From Escherichia hormaechei_A (GTDB lineage Bacteria; Pseudomonadota; Gammaproteobacteria; Enterobacterales; Enterobacteriaceae), in contig CP170191.1 of assembly GCA_042434945.1 (NCBI GenBank), positions 4,340,001-4,404,000 on the forward strand: a stretch of 64,000 bases of DNA, in the 5' to 3' direction. The translations under genes were made by a program, and so were the position numbers. Of the stretch, positions 32,111 to 42,200 are shown one piece after another (positions within the stretch are counted from its first letter, which is position 1; every line of letters starts with the position of its first letter). The notes under the pieces were generated by a model that saw only the letters and a list, made by a program, of their open reading frames with translations, was not told the DNA's origin and ran no database searches.

Positions 32111-34429
32111 ATGAAAATTAGCGATGGAAACTGGTTGATTCAACCTGGCCTCAATTTGATTCACCCGCTTCAGGTGTTCGAGGTTGAACAGCAGGATAAT
32201 GAAATGGTGGTCTATGCTGCCCCCCGTGATGTGCGTGAACGTACCTGGCAGCTTGATACGCCTTTATTTACGTTGCGCTTTTTCTCCCCACAGGAAGGTA
32301 TTGTCGGTGTGCGGATTGAGCATTTTCAGGGGGCGCTGAATAACGGTCCTCATTATCCGCTCAATATTTTGCAGGACGTGAAGGTCACAATCGAAAACAC
32401 AGAACGTTATGCTGAGTTTAAAAGTGGCAACTTAAGCGCGCGTGTCAGCAAAGGTGAGTTCTGGTCACTGGATTTTCTGCGCAACGGCGAACGTATTACC
32501 GGTAGTCAGGTGAAAAATAATGGCTACGTGCAGGACACGAATAATCAACGCAATTATATGTTTGAGCGGCTTGATCTTGGCGTTGGCGAAACAGTTTACG
32601 GTCTGGGAGAGCGCTTTACTGCCCTGGTGCGCAATGGCCAGACGGTAGAGACCTGGAACCGGGACGGCGGCACAAGTACTGAACAGGCGTATAAAAATAT
32701 CCCGTTCTACATGACTAACCGTGGTTATGGGGTACTGGTCAATCATCCCCAGTGTGTCTCTTTTGAAGTGGGATCGGAGAAAGTCTCCAAAGTGCAGTTC
32801 AGCGTTGAGAGTGAATATCTCGAATACTTTGTTATCGACGGCCCGACGCCGAAAGCGGTACTTGATCGTTATACCCGCTTTACTGGTCGTCCGGCGCTGC
32901 CGCCCGCGTGGTCCTTCGGCCTGTGGCTAACCACTTCATTTACCACCAACTACGACGAAGCGACGGTAAACAGCTTTATCGATGGTATGGCGGAACGCAA
33001 TCTGCCGCTGCATGTTTTCCACTTTGACTGTTTCTGGATGAAAGCCTTCCAGTGGTGCGATTTTGAGTGGGACCCGCTGACTTTCCCTGACCCGGAAGGG
33101 ATGATCCGCCGCCTGAAAGCGAAAGGACTGAAAATCTGCGTCTGGATTAACCCCTATATCGGTCAAAAATCCCCCGTCTTTAAAGAGTTACAAGAGAAAG
33201 GCTATTTACTCAAACGCCCGGACGGTTCGCTATGGCAGTGGGATAAATGGCAGCCAGGTCTGGCGATTTATGACTTTACCAATCCGGATGCCTGCAAATG
33301 GTACGCCGACAAACTGAAAGGTCTGGTCGCGATGGGCGTTGATTGCTTTAAGACCGACTTTGGCGAACGTATCCCAACTGATGTTCAGTGGTTTGACGGT
33401 TCCGATCCGCAGAAAATGCATAACCATTATGCGTACATCTACAACGAACTGGTGTGGAACGTGCTCAAGGACACCGTTGGTGAGGAAGAAGCTGTCTTGT
33501 TTGCCCGCTCGGCCTCCGTCGGTGCGCAGAAATTCCCGGTACACTGGGGTGGCGATTGTTACGCTAACTACGAATCAATGGCGGAAAGCCTGCGCGGTGG
33601 TTTGTCTATTGGCCTTTCAGGTTTTGGCTTCTGGAGCCACGATATCGGCGGCTTTGAAAATACCGCTCCGGCGCACGTTTACAAACGCTGGTGCGCGTTT
33701 GGTTTGCTCTCCAGCCATAGCCGTTTACACGGTAGCAAATCTTATCGTGTGCCGTGGGCCTACGATGATGAGTCCTGTGATGTGGTGCGCTTCTTCACGC
33801 AACTGAAATGCCGCATGATGCCGTATCTGTATCGTGAAGCTGCGCGTGCGAACGCGCGGGGTACGCCGATGATGCGGGCCATGATGATGGAGTTCCCGGA
33901 CGATCCGGCTTGTGATTACCTTGACCGTCAATACATGTTAGGCGACAACGTGATGGTTGCGCCGGTGTTCACTGAAGCGGGCGATGTGCAGTTCTACCTG
34001 CCGGAAGGTCGCTGGACACACCTGTGGCACAACGATGAACTCGACGGTAGTCGCTGGCATAAACAGCAGCACGGCTTCCTGAGTCTGCCCGTTTATGTGC
34101 GTGATAACACTCTACTGGCGCTGGGCAACAACGATCAACGTCCCGATTACGTGTGGCACGAAGGCACGGCATTCCACCTCTTTAATCTGAGCGATGGCGC
34201 AACGGCGGTGAGTGAAGTGCCTGCGGCGGACGGTTCTGTAGTGTTTGCGCTGAAGGCGTCACGTCAGGGCGACGTCGTGACCTTTACCGGCGCGGGAGAT
34301 GCGCAAAACTGGTCGGTGTGCTTGCGCAACGTGCAGAAGGTCGGCGGCGTAAAAGGCGGTTCACATGCGGGCAGCGAATGGGGTGTGGTGGTGAAAGCCG
34401 AGGGGGATGAGGTGGTGGTTCACCTCTGA
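32111..34429 (+). CDS. yicI: Alpha-xylosidase (glycoside hydrolase family 31)
   Basis: 772 residues. The catalytic nucleophile motif of GH31 is visible ([14 protein letters not shown]), and further conserved stretches include [13 protein letters not shown] and [12 protein letters not shown] (acid/base region). The cytoplasmic enzyme releases xylose from isoprimeverose-type alpha-xylosides. Up to about residue 693 the sequence is E. coli-type; the last 79 residues (from about base 34190) differ at many positions from K-12 YicI, so a recombination joint probably lies inside the gene. Length is kept and the frame is intact, so the product should be functional. Confidence 0.96.
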
Positions 34430-34440
34430 GCTGGAAAAAT

Positions 34441-34470
34441 GCCCGGTGGCGCTTCGCTTACCGGGCCTAC
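34441..34470 (+). repeat. REP-type palindromic unit (left member of pair)
   Basis: GCCCGGTGGCGCTTCGCTTACCGGGCCTAC-type unit: GCCCGGTggcgc and ACCGGGC arms around a TTCGC loop. The sequence is of the G+C-rich Enterobacter/Klebsiella style rather than the E. coli GCCGGATG style. Confidence 0.75.
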
Positions 34471-34522
34471 GGTAATTATGCGGTCTGATGCCCTCACCCA
34501 CGGTAGAAGGAACCAAAACCTC

Positions 34523-34554
34523 GTAGGCCGGGTAAGGCGAAGCCGCCACCCGGC
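34523..34554 (-). repeat. REP-type palindromic unit (right member, inverted)
   Basis: Inverted partner of the unit at 34441: GTAGGCCGGGTAAGGCGAAG and then CCGCCACCCGGC, followed by TTTTT. Together they form a BIME-like pair between convergent yicI and yicH and could terminate both. Confidence 0.75.
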
Positions 34555-34557
34555 TTT

Positions 34558-36252
34558 TTACTGTGCCGGAGCCACCGTCGACACCATCCCGCCGGTCATC
34601 GTCTGTTGCACCTGCTGTTTATCCATATTCACCGCGCTCAGCTTCCCATTCACCGTCGGCTTCAGCGGCGCATTGGCCTGCACGCTGCCGCTGGCGGTGA
34701 GCTGAATATTGCCGTCGCCTGCAATCGGCAGCGCTGGCCAGCCCCACTGCTGCAAAACGTTGAGTGGTACACCGCGCCCGTTCAGGCTCACGGTGGTTTG
34801 TCGCTGTGGCAGCTGTGACACGGTGGCGGTCGCTTCCAGGATCCCTTTCTCGGTAAAGGCGCTCAGATCGGTAATATTTACCGTTGCGGCGTTGGCATTC
34901 AGCGCCAGCGACGGGCGACGCACGTCGACGCGGTTAAAGGTTGCTGCCGCCCCGTTGAGGGTTGCGTTACCGCCCCATACGCCCCACTTGTGATCCTGCG
35001 CCAGCCGCAGATTAGCGCCATAACCGTCGAGGGAGGTGATCTGCCACGGGAACGCCGGATCGATGTCGATCATCAGGTTGCGGCTCAGGCCGAATTTTTT
35101 CAGCGTCACGCTGTTCAGCCATGCCGGGAGCGGGTCCATCCACAGCGTTTTCCAGTTTTCCGGAAGCGTATATTCCAGCCCGGCAATGGCAACGTCGTCC
35201 AGCACCAGCGCCTGACCCTCGCGCAGCCAGTTGCCGGAGGTGCGCACCATGCCCCCTTCCCAGCGGGAGGTGAACTGACGCAGCGCAATGCCCTGCGGGG
35301 AGAATTCCGCATTCAGGATAGGGTCAAACAGATGCAGCGAGCCGTAGATAAATTCGCTGGCGTTCATGGATAACCGTCCCTCCTGGCTTTGCCAGTCACC
35401 TTTACTCAGGGTGAGGTTACGCAGGCTGAGATCGAGGTCGGTTACCGCCCAGTCTGGCCCCTGTAGACGGGCATCGGTCACTTCCAGCCGCCCAATCTGT
35501 AACGAAGGCAGGGTGGAGAGAGGGGCGAAGAAATCCAGCAGCGATTTGTCGCTTTGCAGGCGGATCTCATTCAGACGCAGGGTGTTGATAACCCAGCCAC
35601 CGTCGGCATTACGCAGAGCCGAGCCCGTCAGCGAGCCGCGCGCCATATCGGCACCGATGGTATTCAGCACCACCTCTTTGCCGTTGAGTTGTCCCTGAAT
35701 CAGCACGTTGTTGGCCGGTATGCCGTTGAGCGTGAGCGACCCGGCGCTCATCTGGATTTGCGCATTTTTTCCCAGTACGTTCCCCGCCTCGGGCTGCCAC
35801 GGGCTGACGCCGCCGGTCACCTTTTGCGCACTGAGATCCCACTCCGTATTCGGGCTGTTAAAGGCCATGTTATTCAGTTGCAGACGGTCGGCCTGGAACG
35901 GCAGCGGCGCCGTCTGCGGCGATAAATTCAGCGTGCCATCGAACAGGGTGATGGCATCCATATGCAGCGGGTCGGTGATCTGGCGGCTGCTTAAGCCAAT
36001 ATCCACTTTTTTAGCGACCAGCGTGGCCGGTTTGCCATCTCGTCCGAAGGTAACGTTTTCCAGAAGGATGTGAGAAGGGGATGAAAAGCGGTGATCCATC
36101 AGGTCAAAGTTGAGCTCGTAATCGGTATTCACCGTGATCCAGCTGCTGACCTGCGATGCGCCCCAGCGGGTCTGGAGCAGAAAATAAAAGGCGAGCACTA
36201 CAATGAGCAGGGCTACCAGAAGATAGAGAAGCAGCTTCCCAATAAATTTCAT
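34558..36252 (-). CDS. yicH: AsmA-family inner-membrane-anchored protein YicH
   Basis: 564 residues from the ATG at 36252 (MKFIGKLLLYLL). One N-terminal membrane helix (about 4-27) is followed by a large periplasmic beta-rich domain of AsmA type (LENVTFGRDGKPATLVAK, LQIGRLEVTDARLQGPDWAVTDLDLS in part). AsmA-like proteins are thought to help phospholipid transport to the outer membrane; the specific role of YicH is unclear. It diverges from K-12 YicH along its whole length (roughly four residues in five shared), unlike xanP on its right. Confidence 0.93.
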   Translation of the reverse strand: MKFIGKLLLYLLVALLIVVLAFYFLLQTRWGASQVSSWITVNTDYELNFDLMDHRFSSPSHILLENVTFGRDGKPATLVAKKVDIGLSSRQITDPLHMDAITLFDGTLNLSPQTAPLPFQADRLQLNNMAFNSPNTEWDLSAQKVTGGVSPWQPEAGNVLGKNAQIQMSAGSLTLNGIPANNVLIQGQLNGKEVVLNTIGADMARGSLTGSALRNADGGWVINTLRLNEIRLQSDKSLLDFFAPLSTLPSLQIGRLEVTDARLQGPDWAVTDLDLSLRNLTLSKGDWQSQEGRLSMNASEFIYGSLHLFDPILNAEFSPQGIALRQFTSRWEGGMVRTSGNWLREGQALVLDDVAIAGLEYTLPENWKTLWMDPLPAWLNSVTLKKFGLSRNLMIDIDPAFPWQITSLDGYGANLRLAQDHKWGVWGGNATLNGAAATFNRVDVRRPSLALNANAATVNITDLSAFTEKGILEATATVSQLPQRQTTVSLNGRGVPLNVLQQWGWPALPIAGDGNIQLTASGSVQANAPLKPTVNGKLSAVNMDKQQVQQTMTGGMVSTVAPAQ

Positions 36253-36340
36253 GGTCTTCCATCCCGTGAAATGCACATAAGGGAGTTATGCACGATTTAC
36301 GCGCAATCCTCAAGGCGGGAATGGTTAAAGAGGTGAGACT

Positions 36341-36365
36341 GCGGCGGTAATTATCTTACCGCCGC
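36341..36365. terminator. Hairpin between yicH start and xanP end
   Basis: Perfect 10-bp stem GCGGCGGTAA/TTACCGCCGC with loop TTATC, 8 bp past the xanP stop. No T-run on the xanP strand, so a weak or factor-assisted terminator. Confidence 0.5.
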
Positions 36366-36372
36366 CAGTGAA

Positions 36373-37764
36373 TTACTGTTTTTCTGGTGGGAAAATCAGA
36401 TTCAGCACGATGGCAGTAATACCGCCCGCGGCGATCCCGGAGGAGAGCAGGTTTTTCAGCCATTCAGGGGCAAACTGCAAAATCAGCGGCTGCTGAGACA
36501 CGCCCAGACCAACCGCCAGCGACAGCGCGATAATCAGAATCGCCCGACGGTTCAGCGGCTCACGAGAAACGATACGCACACCGGAGGCGGCGATGGTGCC
36601 AAACATTACAAGCGTTGCGCCGCCCAGAACCGGTTCTGGAATGTGTTGTACAAAACCGCTCACTGCCGGGAACAGACCCAGCACGATCAACATCAGCGCG
36701 ACGACAAAACCGACATAGCGGCTGGCAACACCAGTCAACTGGATCACTCCGTTGTTTTGCCCGAAGCAGGAGTTCGGGAAGGTGTTAAACACCGCCGAAA
36801 CAAACGAGTTCAGGCCGTTTGCCAGCACGCCGCCTTTCAGGCGTTTCATGTACAGCGGACCGGACACTGGCTGTTCGGAAACGTCAGAGGTCGCCGTGAT
36901 ATCGCCAATGGTTTCCAGCGAAGTGATCATAAAGACCAGCATCAGCGGCAGCAGCAGACTCCATTCAATGCCAAGACCGTAATAGAGCGGCGTTGGCACC
37001 ATAATCAGTTCTTGCGTCATAGGTTCGTTGCTTTCTGGCAACATGCCCATAAACCACGCCAGCGCATATCCGGCCGCCATCGCAATTACCAGTGAGGCCA
37101 CGCGTAAGTAAGGGTTACGTTGACGGTTAAGCAGGATAATTAAGGCTAAGACCACGCCTGCCAGCAGCAGATTTTTCGGTGCGCCGAAGGTGTTATCGCT
37201 CATGGCTGCGTAACCGCCGCCAATGGACGTTAACCCAACCTGAATTAGCGACAGGCCGATAATCATCACCACAACGCCAGAAACCAGCGGCGTAATAATG
37301 CGGCGCGCCAGATGCAGAACGCGGGAGATCACCATCTCGGTGCAACTTGCCAGCATCAACGTGCCGAACAAAGCCGCCATCATGGTAGGAACATCAGCAC
37401 CACCGGTTTTCAGCGCGGTACCGCCCATAATCAGCGGGGCAACAAAGTTGAAGCTGGTGCCCTGAATAGACAACAGCCCGGAGCCAACCGGACCCCAGGC
37501 CTTAATTTGAATAATCGATGCCACACCGGAGGCAAACAGCGACATACTAATAATGTGTTGCGTGTCTTGTGCCGGTAAACCCAGCGCCTGGCAGATTAAT
37601 AGCGCTGGCGTGATCACCGCAACGAACATCGCCAGCAGATGCTGACAGGCGGCAAACAGGGTTTGAGGAAGCGGCGGACGATCTTCAAGACGGTAAATCA
37701 GTTCGCTGTTTTGAGTCTGCGCAACCGGTTGCGCATTTTCTGACTCGAGGGTGGAAACAGACAT
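36373..37764 (-). CDS. xanP: Xanthine:proton symporter XanP (NCS2 family)
   Basis: 463 residues from the ATG at 37764 ([10 protein letters not shown]), the K-12 length; a start 9 bases upstream is unneeded. Fourteen hydrophobic segments and the NCS2 signature around [17 protein letters not shown] and the [13 protein letters not shown] motif. It is a high-affinity xanthine/H+ symporter of the inner membrane. Essentially identical to E. coli XanP as recalled. Divergent from gltS across a 279-bp region. Confidence 0.96.
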
Positions 37765-37836
37765 CGAAAACAATCCCGTGGTAGCAAAGCGGGCATTTTA
37801 GCTGACCGAAAGAGAAAAGCAAACGTTTGCCACATC

Positions 37837-37858
37837 CTCATCTAAATATTTAAATGAG
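37837..37858. promoter_or_regulatory. Imperfect 22-bp palindrome in the xanP-gltS divergent region
   Basis: CTCATCTAAATATTTAAATGAG is symmetric except for one mismatched position pair, centred about 84 bp upstream of xanP in an A+T-rich region. It may be an operator or simply A+T-rich promoter sequence. Confidence 0.3.
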
Positions 37859-38043
37859 ATAAATGCACTTTTTTATATAACTTTTGGTATTTTTCTGCTT
37901 AAAATCCATGCCATTTGTTCATTAACAGCTGAGAATTTGACCCAGGAAAGCATAACTCGATACCCGTCATAGTTCATGAAGTTGCCACTGCGCGATGAAG
38001 TATGACGAGTATGAAAGAGTGATGCGGATACAAAGGAGTAACT

Positions 38044-39249
38044 ATGTTTCATCTCGATACTTTAGCAACGCTTGTTGCCGCAACGCTGACGTTGCTGCTC
38101 GGGCGTAAGTTGGTCCATTCCGTCTCCTTTTTGAAGAAATACACCATACCGGAACCTGTTGCGGGTGGTTTGTTGGTGGCGCTGGCGCTACTAGTACTGA
38201 AAAAAAGCATGGGCTGGGAAGTCAACTTTGATATGTCCCTGCGCGATCCGTTAATGCTGGCTTTCTTCGCCACCATTGGCCTGAACGCCAACATTGCCAG
38301 TTTGCGTGCCGGTGGGCGTGTGGTTGGCATCTTCTTGATTGTGGTTGTTGGTCTGTTGGTGATGCAAAATGCCATTGGCATTGGTATGGCTAGCTTGTTA
38401 GGGCTTGATCCGCTGATGGGGCTGTTGGCCGGTTCTATTACGCTTTCCGGCGGTCACGGTACGGGCGCTGCGTGGAGTAAATTGTTCATTGAACGTTATG
38501 GCTTCACCAATGCGACGGAAGTGGCGATGGCCTGTGCAACGTTCGGTCTGGTGCTGGGCGGCTTGATTGGCGGTCCGGTGGCGCGCTATCTGGTGAAACA
38601 CTCCACCACGCCGAACGGTATTCCGGATGACCAGGAAGTCCCGACGGCGTTTGAAAAGCCGGATGTGGGACGCATGATCACCTCGTTGGTGCTGATTGAA
38701 ACTATCGCGCTGATTGCTATCTGCCTGACGGTGGGGAAAATTGTTGCGCAACTTTTGGCTGGCACTGCTTTTGAACTGCCGACCTTCGTCTGTGTACTGT
38801 TTGTTGGCGTGATTCTGAGCAACGGTCTGTCAATAATGGGCTTTTACCGCGTCTTTGAGCGTGCGGTATCCGTGCTGGGTAACGTAAGCTTGTCGTTGTT
38901 CCTGGCGATGGCGTTGATGGGGCTGAAACTGTGGGAGCTGGCTTCGCTGGCGCTGCCGATGCTGGCGATTCTGGTGGTACAGACCATCTTCATGGCGTTG
39001 TATGCCATCTTCGTTACCTGGCGCATGATGGGCAAAAACTACGATGCGGCAGTGCTGGCTGCGGGTCACTGTGGTTTTGGCCTCGGTGCAACGCCAACGG
39101 CAATCGCCAACATGCAGGCGATCACTGAACGCTTTGGCCCGTCGCACATGGCGTTTTTGGTGGTGCCGATGGTCGGTGCGTTCTTTATCGATATCGTCAA
39201 TGCGCTGGTAATTAAGTTGTATTTGATGTTGCCGATTTTTGCCGGTTAA
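38044..39249 (+). CDS. gltS: Sodium/glutamate symporter GltS
   Basis: 401 residues, identical in length to E. coli GltS. About ten membrane segments in two inverted halves; the Gly-rich re-entrant loops are visible (LSGGHGTGAAW and AAGHCGFGLGATPTAIANM). It takes up L-glutamate with Na+. SD AAGGAG lies 7 bases before the ATG. Confidence 0.97.
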   Translation: MFHLDTLATLVAATLTLLLGRKLVHSVSFLKKYTIPEPVAGGLLVALALLVLKKSMGWEVNFDMSLRDPLMLAFFATIGLNANIASLRAGGRVVGIFLIVVVGLLVMQNAIGIGMASLLGLDPLMGLLAGSITLSGGHGTGAAWSKLFIERYGFTNATEVAMACATFGLVLGGLIGGPVARYLVKHSTTPNGIPDDQEVPTAFEKPDVGRMITSLVLIETIALIAICLTVGKIVAQLLAGTAFELPTFVCVLFVGVILSNGLSIMGFYRVFERAVSVLGNVSLSLFLAMALMGLKLWELASLALPMLAILVVQTIFMALYAIFVTWRMMGKNYDAAVLAAGHCGFGLGATPTAIANMQAITERFGPSHMAFLVVPMVGAFFIDIVNALVIKLYLMLPIFAG

Positions 39250-39257
39250 CCGATGAA

Positions 39258-39279
39258 GCGGCGGTAGAAGTGCCGCCGC
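39258..39279 (+). terminator. Hairpin after gltS
   Basis: Stem GCGGCGG/CCGCCGC with an 8-base loop, 8 bp after the gltS stop. No T-run follows at once. Confidence 0.45.
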
Positions 39280-39291
39280 AACAAAGACAAA

Positions 39292-39322
39292 TGCCTGATA
39301 CGCTTCGCTTATCAAGCCTGCG
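39292..39322 (+). repeat. REP-like unit between gltS and recG
   Basis: TGCCTGATACGCTTCGCTTA followed by TCAAGCCTGCG, of the E. coli REP style (TGCCTGATGCG...TTATCAGGCC), degenerate in one arm. Together with a GGCGG/CCGCC stem at 39395-39416 it fills the gap between convergent genes. Confidence 0.55.
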
Positions 39323-39417
39323 TATTGATTCATAATTTATTGAATTTGTAGGGTGATGAATCGCATCCGGCAGGAAGGTAGGGTAACCTGAAATGGCGGT
39401 CTTCTCACTGCCGCCTT

Positions 39418-41499
39418 TTACGCATTCGAGTAACGTTCCGTCTCCGGCATCCAGCGTTCTATCAGGGCTTTTGCCTGTTGTGGGTAACGTTCGTGAATAT
39501 GGCGTGCCAGGCGCTGAACTTCCGGGATCATCGCCTGATCGCGCAGTAAATCCGCCACTTTAAATTCAGCATTACCCGTCTGACGCGTGCCTAACAATTC
39601 GCCAGGGCCGCGAATCTCCAGATCTTTTTGCGCAATCACAAAACCGTCGTTACTGTCGCGCAGCACTTGCAGGCGAATTTGCGCCGTTTTAGAAAGCGGC
39701 GTTTTGTAGAGCAGCACGCAGTGAGAAGCCACCGCGCCACGACCTACGCGCCCGCGCAGCTGGTGTAACTGCGCCAGACCCAGACGCTCCGGGTTTTCGA
39801 TAATCATCAGACTGGCGTTAGGCACATCAACGCCGACTTCAATAACGGTTGTGGCAACCAGCAGGTGTAGCTCACCTTGTTTAAACGACGCCATCACCGC
39901 CTGTTTCTCGGCAGGTTTCATCCGCCCGTGTACCAGGCCAACGTTCAACTCTGGTAGCGCCAGTTTCAACTCTTCCCAGGTAGCTTCCGCCGCCTGCGCT
40001 TCCAGCAATTCCGACTCTTCAATCAACGTACAAACCCAGTATGCCTGACGACCTTCAGTTATGCAGGCGTGGTGCACGCGGTCAATGATGTCGGTACGGC
40101 GGGTATCAGGAATAGCGACCGTAGTCACTGGCGTGCGGCCTGGCGGCAGCTCATCTATCACCGAGGTATCGAGATCGGCATACGCAGTCATTGCCAGCGT
40201 GCGGGGGATCGGCGTGGCGGTCATGATCAACTGATGCGGATGGAAGCCCTGCTGCTGGCCTTTCTCCCACAATGCCAGACGCTGATGCACGCCAAAACGA
40301 TGCTGTTCGTCGATAATCACCAGCGCCAGGCCGTTAAACTGCACCTGTTCCTGGAAGATGGCGTGTGTACCGACAATCATCTGCACCTGACCGCTGGCGA
40401 TGGCTTCCTGCTGTGCCAGCCGTGCTTTACCTTTCTGCTTACCGGCGAGCCAGCCCACTTCGATACCGAGCGGTGCAAACCAGTTGCGGAAGTTATTGGC
40501 GTGCTGCTCGGCGAGTAATTCGGTTGGTGCCATCAATGCTACCTGTTTGCCGTGGGCAATCGCACGCAACGCGGCGAGGGCGGCGACCAGCGTTTTACCG
40601 GAACCTACATCGCCCTGCACCAGACGCATCATCGGCACATCCAGCGCCATATCGCGCTCGATCTCCGCCACTACGCGTGCCTGTGCGCCCGTTGGCTTGA
40701 ACGGTAAGGCGGCGAGGAGTTTATTTTTCAGCGTGTCATTGGCGCTCAGCGGCTGGGCATGAAAACGCTGTGCTCCGGCACGTAAGGCTAACATGCTGAG
40801 GTTGTGCGCCAGCAGTTCTTCCAGAATCAGACGACGTTGCGCCGGATGCTGCCCGGTTTCCAGATCGCTAAGCTGTAGCGTCGGTGGCGGGCGGTGCAAA
40901 GTGCGCAACGCTTCCGGTAGCGTCATCATTCCTTGTGACAGTTCCGGCGGCAGGAGTTCTTCAATGGCGCAGGTGTCGAGCAGATCCAGCGCCTGGTCGG
41001 TTAATTTACGCAGCGTGGCCTGCTTTACGCCTTCCGTTGTTGGATAAACCGGCGTGAGCGTTTCCTGTAATTCTGGCGTGCTGAGATCGCCCTGCACGCG
41101 GTATTCCGGGTGGATCATCTCCGCACCATATTTACCGCGCTTTGCTTCGCCATAAGCCAGTACACGGCGGCCCGCCGCCAGGCTATTTTTCATTGCCGCG
41201 CTGAAATTGAAAAAGCGCATGGTGAGGATGCCGGAACCGTCGCTGATCTGGCAGGTCATCATCCGCCGACCGCCGAAGGAGATATTGCAGTTCAGCACTT
41301 CGCCTTCCACCGTGGCATAAACGCCCGGCAGTAGTTCTCCGATGGGGTAGAGATGGGTGCGATCTTCGTAGCGCAGGGGAAGGTGTAAGAGTAGATCCTG
41401 CACGGTATGCAGGTTGATTTTCGCCAGTTTGTTACTAAGTGCTGCGCCAACGCCCGTTAGGGAACTGAGTGGGACAGCATCTAACAGGCGACCTTTCAT
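39418..41499 (-). CDS. recG: ATP-dependent DNA helicase RecG
   Basis: 693 residues from the ATG at 41499 (MKGRLLDAVPLSSLTG). N-terminal wedge/OB domain, then helicase motifs: Walker A VQGDVGSGKTLVAA, DEQH box VIIDEQHRFG, motif III MTATPIPRTLA, motif VI HQLRGRVGRG. RecG drives branch migration and fork regression in repair. Last gene of the gmk-rpoZ-spoT-trmH-recG operon, 5 bp after trmH. E. coli-type sequence. Confidence 0.97.
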   Translation of the reverse strand: MKGRLLDAVPLSSLTGVGAALSNKLAKINLHTVQDLLLHLPLRYEDRTHLYPIGELLPGVYATVEGEVLNCNISFGGRRMMTCQISDGSGILTMRFFNFSAAMKNSLAAGRRVLAYGEAKRGKYGAEMIHPEYRVQGDLSTPELQETLTPVYPTTEGVKQATLRKLTDQALDLLDTCAIEELLPPELSQGMMTLPEALRTLHRPPPTLQLSDLETGQHPAQRRLILEELLAHNLSMLALRAGAQRFHAQPLSANDTLKNKLLAALPFKPTGAQARVVAEIERDMALDVPMMRLVQGDVGSGKTLVAALAALRAIAHGKQVALMAPTELLAEQHANNFRNWFAPLGIEVGWLAGKQKGKARLAQQEAIASGQVQMIVGTHAIFQEQVQFNGLALVIIDEQHRFGVHQRLALWEKGQQQGFHPHQLIMTATPIPRTLAMTAYADLDTSVIDELPPGRTPVTTVAIPDTRRTDIIDRVHHACITEGRQAYWVCTLIEESELLEAQAAEATWEELKLALPELNVGLVHGRMKPAEKQAVMASFKQGELHLLVATTVIEVGVDVPNASLMIIENPERLGLAQLHQLRGRVGRGAVASHCVLLYKTPLSKTAQIRLQVLRDSNDGFVIAQKDLEIRGPGELLGTRQTGNAEFKVADLLRDQAMIPEVQRLARHIHERYPQQAKALIERWMPETERYSNA

Positions 41500-41504
41500 G
41501 GCAC

Positions 41505-42194
41505 TTACCCTGCAGCCTGCATAGTAGCCCACCAGTCGGCATCAGCTTCGATCTCGCCTTGCTGATTGACGTGGGGATAAGGCAGGCCTTTGCGTTTTGC
41601 GACTTTCGCCAGCACCGGATAGCCGCCTTCAAACAACAGGCGTTGTTGCTCTGCTTCCGGCAACATGCTGTTTTCACGCAGGTACATGCCTGCATTTTGC
41701 CGCTGACGCTGGGCTTCGTAAAGAATGAGGGCTGAGGCAACGGAAACATTCAGCGACTGCACCATGCCGATCATCGGAATGATGATGTCCTGATCCGCCA
41801 GGGCCAATGCTTCCTGCGTGATGCCCGTTTTCTCCTGTCCCATCAAAATGCAGGTCGGGCGAGTGTAATCAATTTCGCGGAAATCGACAGCGTTATCAGA
41901 AAGATGGGTTGCCAGAATCTGCATGCCCTGGCCTTTGAGATGAGCGACGGCATCGCCAATGGTGCGGTGTGTTTTCACCTGTACCCAGCTGTTACTACCC
42001 GCCGCTGCCGAAGCCATGGTGCGCATGCGGCTACCAGGCCAGACGGCGTGAACTTCATGTACGCCAACGGCATCTGCGGTACGAATAATCGCAGAAACGT
42101 TATGAGGTTTGTGGACCTGCTCCATGCAGACGGTCAGATCAGGCTGCCGCCTGGCGAGCATTTCGCAGATGCGTGCATAACGTGTTGGGTTCAT
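41505..42194 (-). CDS. trmH: tRNA (guanosine-18-2'-O)-methyltransferase TrmH (SpoU)
   Basis: 229 residues. SPOUT-class motifs: NVSAIIRTADAVG (motif 1, catalytic Arg), CILMGQEKTGITQEAL (motif 2) and IPMIGMVQSLNVSVASALIL (motif 3, the knot that binds SAM). It 2'-O-methylates G18 in the D-loop of many tRNAs. It lies 6 bp after spoT and 5 bp before recG in the operon. Confidence 0.97.
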   Translation of the reverse strand: MNPTRYARICEMLARRQPDLTVCMEQVHKPHNVSAIIRTADAVGVHEVHAVWPGSRMRTMASAAAGSNSWVQVKTHRTIGDAVAHLKGQGMQILATHLSDNAVDFREIDYTRPTCILMGQEKTGITQEALALADQDIIIPMIGMVQSLNVSVASALILYEAQRQRQNAGMYLRENSMLPEAEQQRLLFEGGYPVLAKVAKRKGLPYPHVNQQGEIEADADWWATMQAAG

Positions 42195-42200
42195 AAAACA

